Positions 46,411-59,174 of a stretch of DNA of 64,000 nucleotides are shown one piece after another; position 1 is the first letter of the stretch, and each line of letters opens with the position of its first letter. The DNA lies in the NCBI RefSeq assembly GCF_018873765.1, contig NC_057926.1, positions 46,677,043 to 46,741,042 on the forward strand. The letters run 5' to 3'. The notes under the pieces are model-generated. The model was not told the origin of the DNA. It saw only the letters and a list, made by a program, of their open reading frames with translations, and made no database searches. The stretch comes from Telopea speciosissima. Its lineage: Eukaryota > Streptophyta > Magnoliopsida > Proteales > Proteaceae. The position numbers and the translations under genes are program-made.

Positions 46411-47971
46411 TCAAAGCCCAAGCTTTGTAAGAAGTGTACGCCACCTGGGAGGTTCTTCATCAAAAATATAAGTCACTGGAGATATTAAAACTCCACTGCC
46501 TCCAATCTGCATAAATGAGAAGACATGGAAAGCAACTGATTCAAAAAGACAGACAAATTCTTTCAAAGGGAGACTAGTTTGGGAAAGCTTAACTATGGGC
46601 TCTGAAATGAATAAATCAAGACTAGTATATGACAAAAACCACAAGGATATCACAGTTTTCCCGTGGTTTAGTGATCCAGGTTGACAAACTACTACAGAAA
46701 TAGTAACTAGAGATATCAAAAGCAAACAACGAAGTTTCTCTTACTGCTCTCAGCTGCTGAATGGATTTGTAGAGTTCCTTCTTTGGTACACATATGACAA
46801 TTGCATAGTAGTCTGCCACAACCATCCCATCACGTTTACAGAATACTGGACTTACAGTAGGTCCCTGCATATATAATCATTAAATCAACAGAAGGAACAG
46901 TGGAAACAAAAAAGACTCTCCTCACAACCATTTATATATATTTTCAAGTTCTCAACAGAGTTGAATTTTGAAATCACATGTCTCTTCAATACCTCATGAT
47001 GCCCTCAAGTAGGACACACAAAATTTGTCCAAAAATTGTGGGCATGTGGAAGACAGTACCTTCCATTTTGAAACCTCACCTGCAACCCAGTTAATAATGT
47101 CTGACTCAAAATTCGCTTAGCCACTTCCTCTTTACTACTCCCCCTCATGTTTGCAACCACCTGCCATTAAAAGCATTAGCCAAACAGAATTACAAGGGGA
47201 GAAAAAGAAGTTGTTTTGAGTAACAAAAGATGCCCACCATGAACTGACCAGCTGCTCTCAAATGAGCCTCCAGTCTTTCAAGAATCTCATGTGTAATCTC
47301 CAGAACACCTTTGCGCTGGATCAGAGATTTCTTGCTTGCCACAAGAACAGCCTGGAGAACATCCACATATATTCAAGTAGTGAGGAAAATTTTACTACAA
47401 TTTTTGGGACCAACACTGAATATGGTAAATGTACAAAATCCAAGATCAGCTCCTTCGTCTATCTTGGGACTCTTTAGTATATAGCAAACTTACCACTATA
47501 CGAGTGCATGGACTAAGAGAATTTACCTGGCTTTCTAAAACAACTCCACCTTCAATTTCTTTTAGATTATTCTCCCGCAGTGTTGTCCCAGTACTCACAA
47601 GATCCAAAATAGCATCTGCTGTCCCCATCTAGGACCAAAAGCATCAGAAATGAACAAAAAATCATGCTTTGATTGTATCAGTATAAAGTGATCGCATATA
47701 AAGTCATTGGATTGGGTTAAGAACACTCAAACAGCTCAAAGATAACACATAAACTTGTACATTATAAATGCTAAGATATGTACAGGTATCCTGCAGTATC
47801 TTTAGTTCTTTGTAATTAGTCATTATAGGAGGAGTGTCCCAATTGTTAGTTTAATTCCTTTTGGAATTAGAAATTGACTCTTAGTAGGAATTCAACTAAG
47901 AGGCTAATTGATTATGTTATAAAGGCAACAGGATACCACGATAGATTAGATGGAATCTATCGAGGTTCAGC

Positions 47972-48013
<42 letters not shown>

Positions 48014-51000
48014 GATCTCTAGGCCAGCTTCTGGCAGGGGGAGGGGAGTTGGAATACTTGGGAATTGTTCATGTATGAGGACTTAAATGCAGCACTATGT
48101 TTCCCTTCACACCCCTCTAAAAATCTTATCAGTCCCGAGAGAAGGAAAATCTACAAAACCGAAAGTATTTAAGTAATTCCTCAAAACTATTAAATGAAAG
48201 ACAGAAACTCATTGATAAGAATCATTTAAAAGAAAGTTTACCATGAAAGAGCCTTCCAAGGCAGACACAAGTGTTATTATGAATTTCAAAGAAAGCAATG
48301 GATTTTAAGGTGAATATATAGCATTGCACATCAAAGCAATATGGAAATCTGAGCGAACCAAAAAAAGAATTTTAACTGAATTAACTAGGAATACAAAGAC
48401 AAAACACTGCAATTTTTTTTTTAATGAAAGGAATAGATTAACTCTTGATTGCAGACTCTACATGGCACCTAGACTAAATATGGAAAATTAAATAAAGATA
48501 GCATAATAATCAAGAACACCACAGGATAAAACATAAATGTATACGGTCAAGAGATATTCTCACCGCAGGAGCTGCCTCCAATGCTCCATCTGCAGTTGAA
48601 AAACTGACGTGTTTCAATCCCTTCTCCTTCATGAATTTAGGACCCAGCTGTGTGGGCAAGGGGAAAAAATCAGTCCACGGGGCACCATCTGACCGGAATT
48701 AGCATGGAAACATATTCTTGAAAATAAAAGTAATACAAATAGACTAGTGAAATAATGATAGAATAAACAATATAACATACATAAGTAAATCCAGTAACAA
48801 CTCGCAAAGGCTTCTTATCAGTCCATTGAGGCATTTGTGCTAGCTCGCTCAATGAATTTACATTCTCAAAAATTCCATACTTTGGAATCTGAAAAATAAC
48901 AAGACAAAACTATTAGTAGTAGAAACTGAATGGTGATAGCTAAGATTCAGTGTCCCATTTTGTTTAAGGAAAAAAAACTGCTAACTACTCACTGCAAGGG
49001 ATAAACAGCAATGCCCAAACTCAAGTGCATCATGAACTATGATCAAATCCTCGTTCCCCTGCAAAATTTATAAAAAACAGAACCTGTTAATAAAGTATGT
49101 TCCTGGTGATCAGCCTAAGTAGTAAAATAATATTCTATACAGATTTAGTTTACAAACCAATAGAAGGCAAATGAGCATTTTCTCTCAAATTTTCTGAAAC
49201 ACAATTATTTTCTTTTTCCAAGTTGTGCCACTCATCTATCTCAACATCTTCATTGCTTCTGCATAAGCCCAACTTATAAGCTGTTTCTTGACTACCTAAC
49301 ATTTCTCTCTACTAAAAAAAACCAGCCTGGCAGCTTCAACAAATTTTCTGACTTAACAGCGTCATTCATGTAGCACTCTTTTTAGAAACATCTGCGGTTC
49401 AATAGAAACATACTCGGACCATAAATTTTTTTTTATGGTTGAGTACATTTCTATGCTTATTTATCATTTATAAAATATATGTGCATGTTTGGGAATATTT
49501 GTCATCGTACTAACTCAAGTTCAGAAGGTGTCTTACAAAAGCATGTTTCTATCTCCTAAAACTATAATTGGCAAGGTTCAACTATGCAATCATTCAAAAA
49601 AAAAAAAAATTCCTTCTACTAAGTTGAGCTTTCCCGAGTATGCTAAGAGCTTCTCAAAAAATCCTATGGTAACATCTCAGAAATATATTTAAAATGATAT
49701 ATAAGTGTTGTACCCATTATACCAAAGAAAAAAAAACACCAAATCAGTAGGAAAGAAAGCAAGGATCTCTCTTTTCCGTACAAAGTTAGACCAATATTAT
49801 ATAAAATAAATTAATACCATACCTGTCCATATTCAGAGAAAGTATCTAAACCCACAATACCAAGGTCTAGATCTCCTGACAGCAATTTGCGCACAATATC
49901 CTTGGGCCGCTGAAACCAGACTTCTAAGTTTGCAAGCTGCATCAAAATTCAAAGCATTAAAAGAATAAATTAGAAATATAACACTGTTAATGTCAATTTC
50001 ATTGCATAAAAGATGGCAGGCACGAATGCTTATAAAAACCAAATAACATTTACCACTTCATACATTTCTTTTCAACAGAAAAGTATGTTCAAACTTGAGT
50101 TCTAGGTCAACACTTGGTTGATTTGTTTAAAGTCCCCATGCAACACTAATTTGGAATTGCTCTCAGTAAAGGTTGATAGAATACAAAATACTATGCATTG
50201 AGGATGGTATGACACATCAGCTGAATCCAGCTAACCTTTTCCAATGACTATAATCTGCCCTTTCATAGCAAGACTACAATGCCAATGTCTACAATACCAT
50301 GCATTAAGGGTAAGGGACTTATGTATAATAAAAAAGACTTAATTTCCTGACTTGAAAATATGAAGATGGGACCATAAGGAATGTAAAACAGTATGGTTTA
50401 ATTCAGTTGCAAATAAGGGTATAAAAAGAGGGCCTATTTATAAATAGGGAGAGGGTTGGGTATGCCGCCAGATTTTGTTAAGCTAACGGCATGCACCAAT
50501 CATAGGGCTGGACACAGGGGGGCAAGGGAATCTTTTCTGAAGGGGGAGGAGAGAGGATGACACATGCTGAGCACCCTGGCAGCATGCCCAGCCTTTTCCC
50601 TTATAAATAAGTAAAAAATTCAAAATAAATATAGCCCAACCTTTTTCTCAACAAGTTGGAGAAGAGTGGATTGAAGAGAAGAATTTCAGCAGCTGGCAAA
50701 TGGAGAAAGAATGCTACCTGGGCACATGCGGTGCGCCGCTCCTGCGCCCAGACACAGGAGCTCACGAAATGACCACTGCACCCCCATGGAAAGGTGGAAA
50801 ATCCTGGGAGTGCGGCGGTCATTTCGCGTGCCCCTGTGTCTGGGCACAGGGACAGCGCACATGCCCAGGTAGCGTTCTCTTTCGACGCTATGACAGCGGC
50901 ACTGGAAGTCAAACAGATTTGCTCCCTCTCTCATCCCTCTCCTTCATCTTCCTCTTCTTCTTCTTTTTTATGGTAGTGACGGTGGCCGTGGCTGTGGTGG

Positions 51001-52485
51001 GCCTCCTGACCCACTTTAGGGAAAAAAAAAGAAAAAGATGCAGAGGCGGAAGAAGCAGAAGAGAAGAAGAAAAAATAAAAAGAAAATAGAAAACAGAAAT
51101 AGATGTGACGATGGTGGTGGCCAAGCCATGGTGGGTTCCTGACCCAATTGTAAAGGGAAAAAAGATGCAGAGAAGAAGGGGGAAAAAAACAGAAAACAGA
51201 AAATAGAAGGCACCACCGTCCGCCGTCTTGGGAATCGCCTTCTGATTTCCACCATCCTCACACTCAAGTGTTCAAAGATGCTAGAAGGCACTTCGACTTC
51301 ACCTTTGCCTCTTGTCCTTTTTCCCTTTTTCTTCTTGTTCTTTTTTAATAACTTTCTAATATGCACGGATATGATTCCATGCTTCTCAGTGCATGATAAC
51401 TGTACATATATGAATTAGAACCAGAACTACTTTTAAATAACACTAAAAAAAAAAGTAAAGACAACAAGGTAACTGTACACCTACATCAGCCAGAGCTTCA
51501 ACGCCAAGACAGCCTAGGTACCGTCTTACCAACTATGCTCTTCAGAAACTATCCTGTCTGACCCAAAAAAAAGAGAGAGAGAGAGAAAGGACGAGATGCT
51601 GAAACATAAGCTACTACACCCAGAATGTCCGTCTATGGAAAAGAAAGTCTACCTTATCCTTGTCCCTACTTGTGATTAACTTAAACATCCATTGCAATGT
51701 CACCAAAACCTTACCCCAAATTTTTAAGTCCCATTCCAATAAAAGCCCCATGTTGATTTCCACTACATATATATGGAAGATTGTGAGAGCTAATGCAGTG
51801 TTCAACACTTTAATTCAATACAGATTATTAGAGCCAAAGCAACTTGAAGATGCAACAATACTCAGACAGTTATGCATGCACTCAACCACCAACTCCACAT
51901 ACACACAGAGGGAGAGAGACACATACACGCACACAGAAGTACAGGTATACAGAGAATTTTATTGAATGCATACATTACAAATAGAACACTTAAACAATGG
52001 AGCAAACACAAGAATTAATAAGATTTTACACTTGTAACCAGGACCATAAAAGTAACAGCCTACATACACACCTGTGGAATATTCGCAACATATTGTCGGG
52101 GATTCACCTGCCTGACAGAGAGTTGACAATCCTTTTCAAGAAGTAGCACAAAAGTGAAAGAAGCACTAATATTAGAAAACAGAAGAATATCATAGAGTGA
52201 AGTCAAAGAAACAATTCCTAAAATTATTATAAAAAAAAAAATAAAAATAAAAACCTTGAGAAGATCCAAGGTGTCTTGAGCCATGCGACCTTTACTTGCT
52301 AATCCAAGACGGATTTCATCCCTCTCAGAGACCCTTCCATCCACATGTTGTGAGGTACAAGAGATTGTGGTCTTGCTGGACACATGTGAGGGTGGTGAAT
52401 ATGAAAATGAGAATATTGGGTGCATGCGGAAAGAGGGCATGGTTGTAGAGGAGGGATACAGTTGGAGAGCTTGAAATGAAGCCAT
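46411..52485 (-). CDS. HISN1: ATP phosphoribosyltransferase, chloroplastic, eleven exons
   Basis: Catalyses the first step of histidine synthesis, ATP + PRPP to phosphoribosyl-ATP, in the plastid, with feedback by histidine. Exons: 52,485-52,255; 52,131-52,072; 49,936-49,823; 49,058-48,993; 48,888-48,781; 48,647-48,564; 47,628-47,527; 47,351-47,238; 47,160-47,080; 46,864-46,745; 46,506-46,411. All junctions are GT-AG and in phase 0, giving 391 residues. Residues 1-55 are Ser/Thr-rich (plastid transit peptide). Then come [40 protein letters not shown] and [15 protein letters not shown]. The family signature at residues 217-238 ([22 protein letters not shown]) crosses exons 6-7 and binds PRPP. 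The C-terminal regulatory ACT-like domain ends [20 protein letters not shown]. The chosen start, [13 protein letters not shown], suits plant homologues better than the in-frame upstream methionine at 52,551. Intron 2 (49,937-52,071) carries a fold-back MITE. Confidence 0.96.
47780..48060. repeat. LTR-like sequence with (CT)n tract in HISN1 intron 6
   Basis: The stretch with GGAATTAGAAATTGACTC, a TATAAAGG box at about 47,918 and a (CT)n microsatellite at 47,977-48,012 looks like a solo copia LTR. The ends were not resolved. Confidence 0.4.
50704..50884. repeat. Fold-back MITE in HISN1 intron 2
   Basis: A 180-bp element whose halves are imperfect inverted repeats. The left end GAAAGAATGCTACCTGGGCA mirrors the right end TGCCCAGGTAGCGTTCTCTTTC. 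The inner CCAGACACAGGAG...CACGAAATGACC mirrors GGTCATTTCGCGTGCCCCTG. It is much more GC-rich than its surroundings. Both strands are open by chance, which produces spurious frames. The element at 31,846-31,938 shares its motifs. Confidence 0.83.
50930..51370. repeat. Purine/pyrimidine-skewed low-complexity sequence
   Basis: CTTCTTC-rich then AGAAGA-rich blocks. GGTGGTGGCCAAGCCATGGT and the similar GGTGGCCGTGGCTGTGGT about 130 bp earlier show a diverged local duplication. Long frames on both strands here are compositional artefacts. Confidence 0.5.
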
Positions 52486-55400
52486 GGTTAAAGATGGCTG
52501 TAAACAGTTCAAGCTACAAAAAACTGGCAATAAGAAAGAATTAATGTTCAATGAAAAAAATTATATACAACATATCAAGAGAATATTAACAGCAATATAA
52601 TTGGGAGAAAAAACAAAGAGCCACAACAAATTAATCCACAACCATACCAATTTGAAAATTTATAACATACCCACATAAGAGAATGGGGAAAGAACTAAAC
52701 AAACAGATTCAGCAGTGAGAAAGATAATTCACACAAAATTTTATTTTATTACTAATTTTTTTTCTTTGGGGGGGGGGTGGAAATTTATTAAAAAAACAAT
52801 GAGTAAGAAAGCAAACCTCACACCAAACCCAAAAAATGGAACAACCTGGCATTCTAAATTTCAACTGCAATTTGAAGTCTCAGAGTACCTAACAAAGATG
52901 GAGAAAAACTAATTGGGAGTTTCTTCTTTTTTTCTTCTGTCAATGTACATGCAGACGAATTTGAGGAAAAATATACCTTAGCATGTTGGGATCCCCTAGT
53001 ATATTATTAAGTTCTTCTCTTAACTTCAAATGCAAGGTACATCTCTGTTTCTGGGTAGGAAACAGATTAGCATTCAATAAGTTGGGCGGCTGTCGAAGAC
53101 TCACAGACTTTGCCAGCCAATTTAGCTGCCACACTAATAGGGCTGCATGGTGAGTCCTATTTAGAGATGTAAACTGGTCGAATGCGGACCAAATGTGCCA
53201 CTATCCGCGTTCGAATCCAATCCTAACCAATATCCGATTTCGATTCAAATATCAGATGGATATCTAAACGCACTTCGAATTCATTTACTTTATCGGATAT
53301 CCATATATTATTTGATTCAAATTCGAAATATTAAACAGAAATTCATCTGAAAATATCCGATTCAAGGTTTTTTTTTCCATTACCTAACAGTACGACAGTC
53401 AACAGCTGTTGGACTAACTTTTGTCTTCGATAAAAATATAACCAAACAATATCTTTATTCTTCACAAATAAGTTTCCTATGAAATAAATGCTAATATTCT
53501 ACACATCAAATTCTATACTCTTTAGTATTCTGAAATTTGGCCCTACAATACACTGGGTCAGTGCCAACAGTTTTACTTGATCAAATTTTGATGTGTCATT
53601 TATCTCTGACTATCTAGTGTAGACTTGCACAACAGAAATATAAAGCAATTTCGCAAACTGTACAGCTCCTTAGCCATGGTGGATTTCTTTTGCATTTGTT
53701 ATTTCAGAGGAATTGCAGCGTAAATTGTTTTGTTCCCATATATTAAGGCATTTGATCATTCCAAACACTCGTTACTTCATGTATAAATTTCATCCTGTCA
53801 GTTTTTATTATAGACATAAAGAAATTTTCAAGTATGAGAACTGACTTAAATATGAGGTACTTGGCAAAATGCTGAAATTGTCGGAGGAAGTGCTACTGCA
53901 GAGTCAGCAAAACAAGCTTATCCCCATCCCACTTTCCCGAGCACATGAGCCCTATGAATAACACAATAAAACAGAAACCCAACAGATAAGTCAATTAAGT
54001 GGAGAAAATTCAAGCATTAAGAACTGAAGATACATCATTTACCTAGACAAGAAAATTGTAACTGGTAATGATCTCCAAAAAGCACAAATGTTAATAGCAG
54101 ACATTAAGAGCCCCAAGGATGCCTAAATATCAAAATCAAATCATTACAGATGCCAAATATAAAGCTTATCAGAAAGAAACTTCTCAAAGTTTAAAGAAGA
54201 TCAGTTCAAAGGGAATATTAAAACATATGCATTCTAATTTCAGACTGGAACCTGGATGCTGTGAGATTTGCAGTACTATTTTGGAGAGAGATTCTCAAGA
54301 GGTTATCTGGTGGGATTCCAGTTGTATTGTAGGTGGATTTCCTGCTCCTTTACTCCTTCTGGTTTCTACTTTATTTCTTCAAGTTCACAGATCAGTTTCC
54401 TTCACTTGAACTAGCCTGCAGCAGCACTTTTCTAGTTTCTATTTTCAGCTAGCTTCAAGTTGCTATATCTTTCTAGTAACTGGTCAAAAGTGCTTCAAAT
54501 TTGGTACTTAAGTTCCTGGATATCTGTTCTCTTAAATTCCGGTCTGAGTTCCTGAGTTTGATTAGCTAATATATCACTTCTGGTGTCACAGCCCTGTTTC
54601 CCTAGTAGTACAAGGAGTGGCTGCACAACTTTATCTGAACTCAGAATTCTGAAAAAATTTGCAAACTAGTAGCGCTCATTAAGTTGAACACTCGACCTGA
54701 ATGTTTGGAACATCTCAGAGTGTTTGGAACTGCTTGGAGCAAGCATCATACCTATTTACACTCAAACAATCAGTCTCTAGTTTCTAGCTTGGGATTGGGA
54801 TTTTCATCAATAGATCCAAAGGACACAAACCATCTCTAAAATATTAATGGAAATGCAAAAGCCATTAATTATGATGGTGCCAGAATAAAGCCCGATAGAG
54901 TCATCATAAAGTGACATCTGCTACTTCAGGATTTCTTCTGCCCCACGTGTAATTTACAAAGTTAATCACCACTTGAACTACAATATTATATTCCCTATGT
55001 ATTTTACAGGATCATGCTCAAGTTAATCTATGGTCAGCTCTCAGAACTCATTATGTATCATACTTCCAAGTTTGTTTTCCACTGGGTAACATATTTAACT
55101 CAGGCATGGACCGTGTGCATGACCCGTTCTTCATTTTCCCTGCCCCAAGCATCCACCCTTGGTTTAGACAACAAGAAAACTGCGCAAGCAGATTATATTG
55201 ATTTTTCAATTAAGTCCACTTAAAAATGGAAAGTGAAATGGCTCCAAAGACAACCCTCCCCCCCCCCCCCAAAAAAAAAAAAAAAATCTGTTGTTGAGTT
55301 CAAATGCAAGAAGCCATCGAAATGGCTGCTCCCTTAAGCTTCAGACCACATTGCTTTTAAATTCAGAAAAAAGAGAAATCCAACAGCTCTGCAAAGTAGC

Positions 55401-55531
55401 ATAGTAATTTAAACAGTCAAGGATATTCAGATATACTTTTTGTGAGCATCCTCATGTATTTTGCATTACTAAGAATGGGCTATAGACACTAAATACAACT
55501 AATAACCAAAACATTTTGAGGACAAACAAAC
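52486..55531. other. Upstream region of HISN1, repeats
   Basis: The HISN1 5' UTR is expected just upstream of 52,485. 53,160-53,370 is a repeat (TAGAGATGTAAACTGGTCG start; TCGAAT, ATCGGATATCC words) resembling non-autonomous hAT-like elements. 54,240-54,600 resembles a copia leader. 55,257-55,287 is a C-run next to an A-run. No gene is supported. Confidence 0.4.
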
Positions 55532-55795
55532 CTCTTTATATCTTCCACAACTTGTTTAAGACATTGAATCTGAAGCTCTACTATATGAACTAAGTGTTGC
55601 TCTGTCTGAGAAAGAAGAAAGGGAACAAATTAGGTGTAAACCGACCAAAACTTCAATAACTACAGCCAAGTAAACGAAAGGGGTTTTGGAAGGTTTTACC
55701 AAATAGTAATCCCTTGGCCGACGAGTTTCTTCAACGGCAAGCGGAAGGTCCCCAAGCAGCCAGAAGCACCGGAAGAAATGAAGAGGAAGGAGAAG
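55532..55795 (-). CDS. Two candidate exons of an unrecognised gene
   Basis: On the minus strand an open segment ending VEETRRPRDYYL at 55,701 meets a donor (GTAAAA). A second segment, 55,605-55,532, is preceded by TTTCTTTCTCAG and followed by GTTTGT. The join is in frame and reads TEQHLVHIVELQIQCLKQVV then EDIKR, an amphipathic, possibly coiled-coil helix. No start codon is found in this frame before an upstream stop near 55,860, and no next exon was identified. I do not recognise the protein. It may be the beginning of a small gene, a 5'-UTR exon or chance. Confidence 0.25.
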
Positions 55796-56100
55796 AACAA
55801 ACGAAGAATGGGAGATCAGTCGGCAAATTTCGCCGTGTATTTCTCCGTCTCCCTAACCCAAGAAGACGATAGAGGACACAGGAGGAGCCGAGGAGGGGAA
55901 ATGGGGAATACAAATGTACAGAGTACTGTTTACAGTTCCTCAATGAAATTACATATATGCCCTGTGATTATATATTAATTACATCTCGGATTTTACCGAT
56001 TACGGTCAAATTAGCCGACGGCAGAGAGAGAGAGAGAGACTTGATTCAGTGTGGGATTTGAAACCGAGTCGGACAAGTTGAAGTTGTTGATCATAGCTCT

Positions 56101-56455
56101 GGGTGTTAAACGGTTCGGTTTTAGTTAAACGGCCCGGTTTTGTTTAAATCGTTTAAATAAATGGTCTCCATTTTAATCCCATAACCGAACCATTTATTAA
56201 ACGGTTTCACGTTTCAGTTTTAACGATTCAATTAGATTTTGGTAAACGGTTTTAACTTGATTTTGGTACATTTATGTATATTTAAGAGAGCTAAACGGTT
56301 TATTCGGTTAAATGGTCTGATTCGATTTGAACCATTTAATTAAACGGCCTCAATTTTGAAACCATAATCAAACTATTTATTTAACGGTTTCATGGTTTCG
56401 ATTTAAACGGTTCGATTTGATTTCGATAAACTATTTCGATTTGATTTTGACACCC
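56101..56455. repeat. Non-autonomous hAT-like element
   Basis: Starts GGGTGTTAAACGG and ends GATTTTGACACCC. The inside is built from degenerate AAACGGTTCGGTTT / TTTAAACGGTTT units, a layout common in plant hAT-like MITEs. An 8-bp duplication is not convincing. Confidence 0.5.
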
Positions 56456-57215
56456 TTTGTCTCCACTCTGCACTGATTATAGAAGGACAGCAACCAATCG
56501 GGTTTGGTAAATCCAAAACTGGTTCGCTACTGGAGCTTCATTTGTAGCTTCAAATTTGGCATATTCGAAGGGAAATGTCTCTGCTAGTAACTAACACGGT
56601 ATTAAGAATCGGAGAACCAAGTCACTAGGTGTACAGCCGATCCAATGGTTTGGCCATTGCCGAGTCATTTTTTGCAGAGGGTTGGGTTTGTAATTTCGTT
56701 CATATATGGTCTGTGATTGTATAAATTACATCTCCTGTTTGTATGTGTGTGTGTTTTTAACCATTATATTTTATTTTTTTGCGATAAAATGGTTATTTTT
56801 ATCGTTTGAGAATTTGAGATCAACCTAGAATGTATTCTTGGAATAGTCTATATCTCTAGTCTTTTTTTTACACTAATTAGGATAGGACTAGAACGGACGA
56901 TTCTTCGGCACAAAAAAATTCTTGCTTTTACCATTTAGTTGCTATATTTTCATTGTAGTTTTGGATCTAAGTTGGATCATAAGGTGATACAAATCGAGAT
57001 TGGATAAGTATATAATGTTAACATAGATGTATATGTGATCTTAGGGAAGAGTAGTAGAATGCCTATTTTGTTTGACAGGATCTTGAGGTGATATAGTCCA
57101 GATATGATGATACAATGTTAAAGGAGATGTAATAAGTGATCTTAGAAGAGGCCAGGTATGGAAGAATGCTTGTTTTGCTAGCTAGGCATGCCATTATTAC
57201 CACATGGTAGCATAT

Positions 57216-57357
57216 AACTTGGGCTCACGTTCAGGTACGTGAGCGTACAAGAACGGCTCCCAGCTGTTCAGATGGAATCCATCCATGTGGGTCTCACAAA
57301 GTGGATTCCATCTAAACAACTGGGAGCCCTTCCCGTACGTGAACGTGTGCTAGACTA
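57216..57357. mobile_element. Mutator-type MITE with 9-bp target-site duplication
   Basis: GTAGCATAT at 57,207-57,215 is repeated exactly at 57,358-57,366. The 142-bp element between them consists mostly of two inverted arms of about 50 bp (GGCTCCCAG, GATGGAATCCA and complements; outer CACGTTCAGGTACG versus CACGTTCACGTACG). The loop is about 20 bp. Nine-base duplications with long terminal inverted repeats are typical of Mutator-like elements. Confidence 0.8.
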
Positions 57358-58004
57358 GTAGCATATTTGGTCTTCAATTTTTAACTAGGGGCCACCAATC
57401 CCTATATATGTGTATAATTTCATTATAAATGATGTACAGAAGATATTTGAAGAGTTTCAAAATTGCACAGGCAGAAGTCCACTCGATTAGGTTGAAGCTA
57501 CTAATTTGCTAGTGCAACTTTCAAGAGTCATACTAGTCTCGAGTGCAATTATGGGAGCCATAAGTTTCGGGGTCAAATTCGCACGTTTAAGGGGTGTATT
57601 GGACTTCTGAAGTTTTGCGTGCAACTTAGGAATCTTAGGCACCGCTTGATAACCTTACCAGGTGTTTCTGTTCTGGAAATGTGCTGGGAAACACCAAAAC
57701 ATTTTTTTGTTTTTCAGCATAGTTTTTTTCATTTTCTTTGTTGGGAAACCGTTTTTTACCCGCTTGGTAAACCTGTTCTGGAAAACAATTGGAATAATTA
57801 CAATAATATCATTTCTCTGTCAATTATACCAAAAAAAGACTTGTAAAATCCTTTTCTTACAAATCTTAGCATAACATTAAAATATCTCATTAACATAACC
57901 AAAGTAAGTATAAAAATATGTCAAATTTTAAAGATGCCATTAAAATTGGGTTCTTGTGTTGATTAGTAGCATAACTGACTATACTATGAACAGTTGAATA
58001 AAGA

Positions 58005-58084
58005 AGGCCTTGGTGGACTCGAAACACCATCCTCTTGGAACATGCTCATGTTCCAAGTGCTCTACCAATTTGAGCTAAAGACCC
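58005..58084 (-). tRNA. tRNA-like sequence with aberrant anticodon arm
   Basis: On the minus strand a 7-bp acceptor stem can form (GGGTCTT with AAGGCCT, using two G-U pairs), then a 4-bp D stem (GCTC/GAGC) with a normal AAATTGGTA loop. The T arm has a 7-nt TTCGAGT loop and 4 of 5 pairs. The anticodon arm is abnormal: CTTGGAACATG pairs with CATGTTCCAAG as an 11-bp hairpin, leaving no normal 7-nt loop. It is probably a tRNA-derived pseudogene or SINE relic rather than a working tRNA. Confidence 0.45.
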
Positions 58085-59174
58085 ATCAAGTAGTACTTTA
58101 TTAGTGGAGCCACTAAAATCATGCTTATCTATAACTTTTATGAATACCCAGATACTCCTAATTCCCTACTAAGCTCATATTCTAAGACAACTCAGCTAAG
58201 CTCCCTAACTTTGTTGAGCCATCCATTGTCCATTGTCCTGCTATTAAAGGCTATATATAAAAAAATAAAAATAAAAAAGAAATGACAAAGATATGTTGAT
58301 TGGTAATGCCAAAATTGGGACACTATTATGATATATTTCACTGTTAAAAGAAAAAAAATAAGAAACACATGGATCAATTGAAAAAATCAGTCTCAATATA
58401 TAATTCTCATACGTGCATCTGATTCTCAAATGGCTACTGAAAATATTTTACATTTTTCACTGCACCATCAGGTTAATAGATGAACCAAAAAAGATATACT
58501 AACACTATACATGTAAAAAGCTAGAGAGTGCAACTTACCTGAGCATGTTTCCTCTAGTCACAGCAAAAAAAAAAAAAAAAATGTTGGATGAATCCTACAG
58601 GCCCTTCAAGTAGACAACTTGATAAACTACTTCCAACTCTTCATCCCTTCAATTTGAAAATGGGGAGTGAAAAAGTGCAAAAATGGTGAAACTTCTTTTT
58701 TTTGCTACCAGCTCTGTAAGTAATAACCTATTGAACCTCCTATAATTATTAAAATAAATCAGAGAAAATGGATAACTCAAAGAACCTCGCCCAAATTTTC
58801 CTTCGTGTACATAATTTTGCAGGCTTATAGTGTTTCTAGGCACATCTATGTCAAAATAATTTTGATAAGTCACATCCTTCCATTTTAAATAATTCAAGGC
58901 AACAAGAAAATAAGTAGTATAGCAAATAAATTGAGGGGAAAAAATTAACATAAATTACAGATTGTAATTGGAGTACAATCTGTAACCTTACAAAATCCAA
59001 TCTAGTAAATTTCACATTGAACAAACACAAAAATAAAAGGAAGGATGGTTGACAAACCCCACCCAAACATTAAGATCACACTCTGCAGACTGAAGTAGGT
59101 CAAATGATATGCTGAAAGAGGTAAAGATATCTATGTTGAAGCATTCAAACTTCCCCTTCCAATATCTTTCTAAT

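Noticed and set aside
47977-48012. Direct-repeat array that could suggest a satellite or CRISPR-like structure
   Set aside because: It is a plain (CT)n microsatellite without spacers, in a plant intron.
50700-51366. Several frames of 80-130 codons on both strands
   Set aside because: The first 180 bp are a fold-back element that is open on both strands by symmetry, and the rest is low-complexity purine/pyrimidine sequence inside a HISN1 intron.
52486-52551. Upstream in-frame methionine of HISN1
   Set aside because: The extra residues MNINSFLLPVFCSLN are possible but the downstream start gives a normal plastid transit peptide; left as an alternative only.
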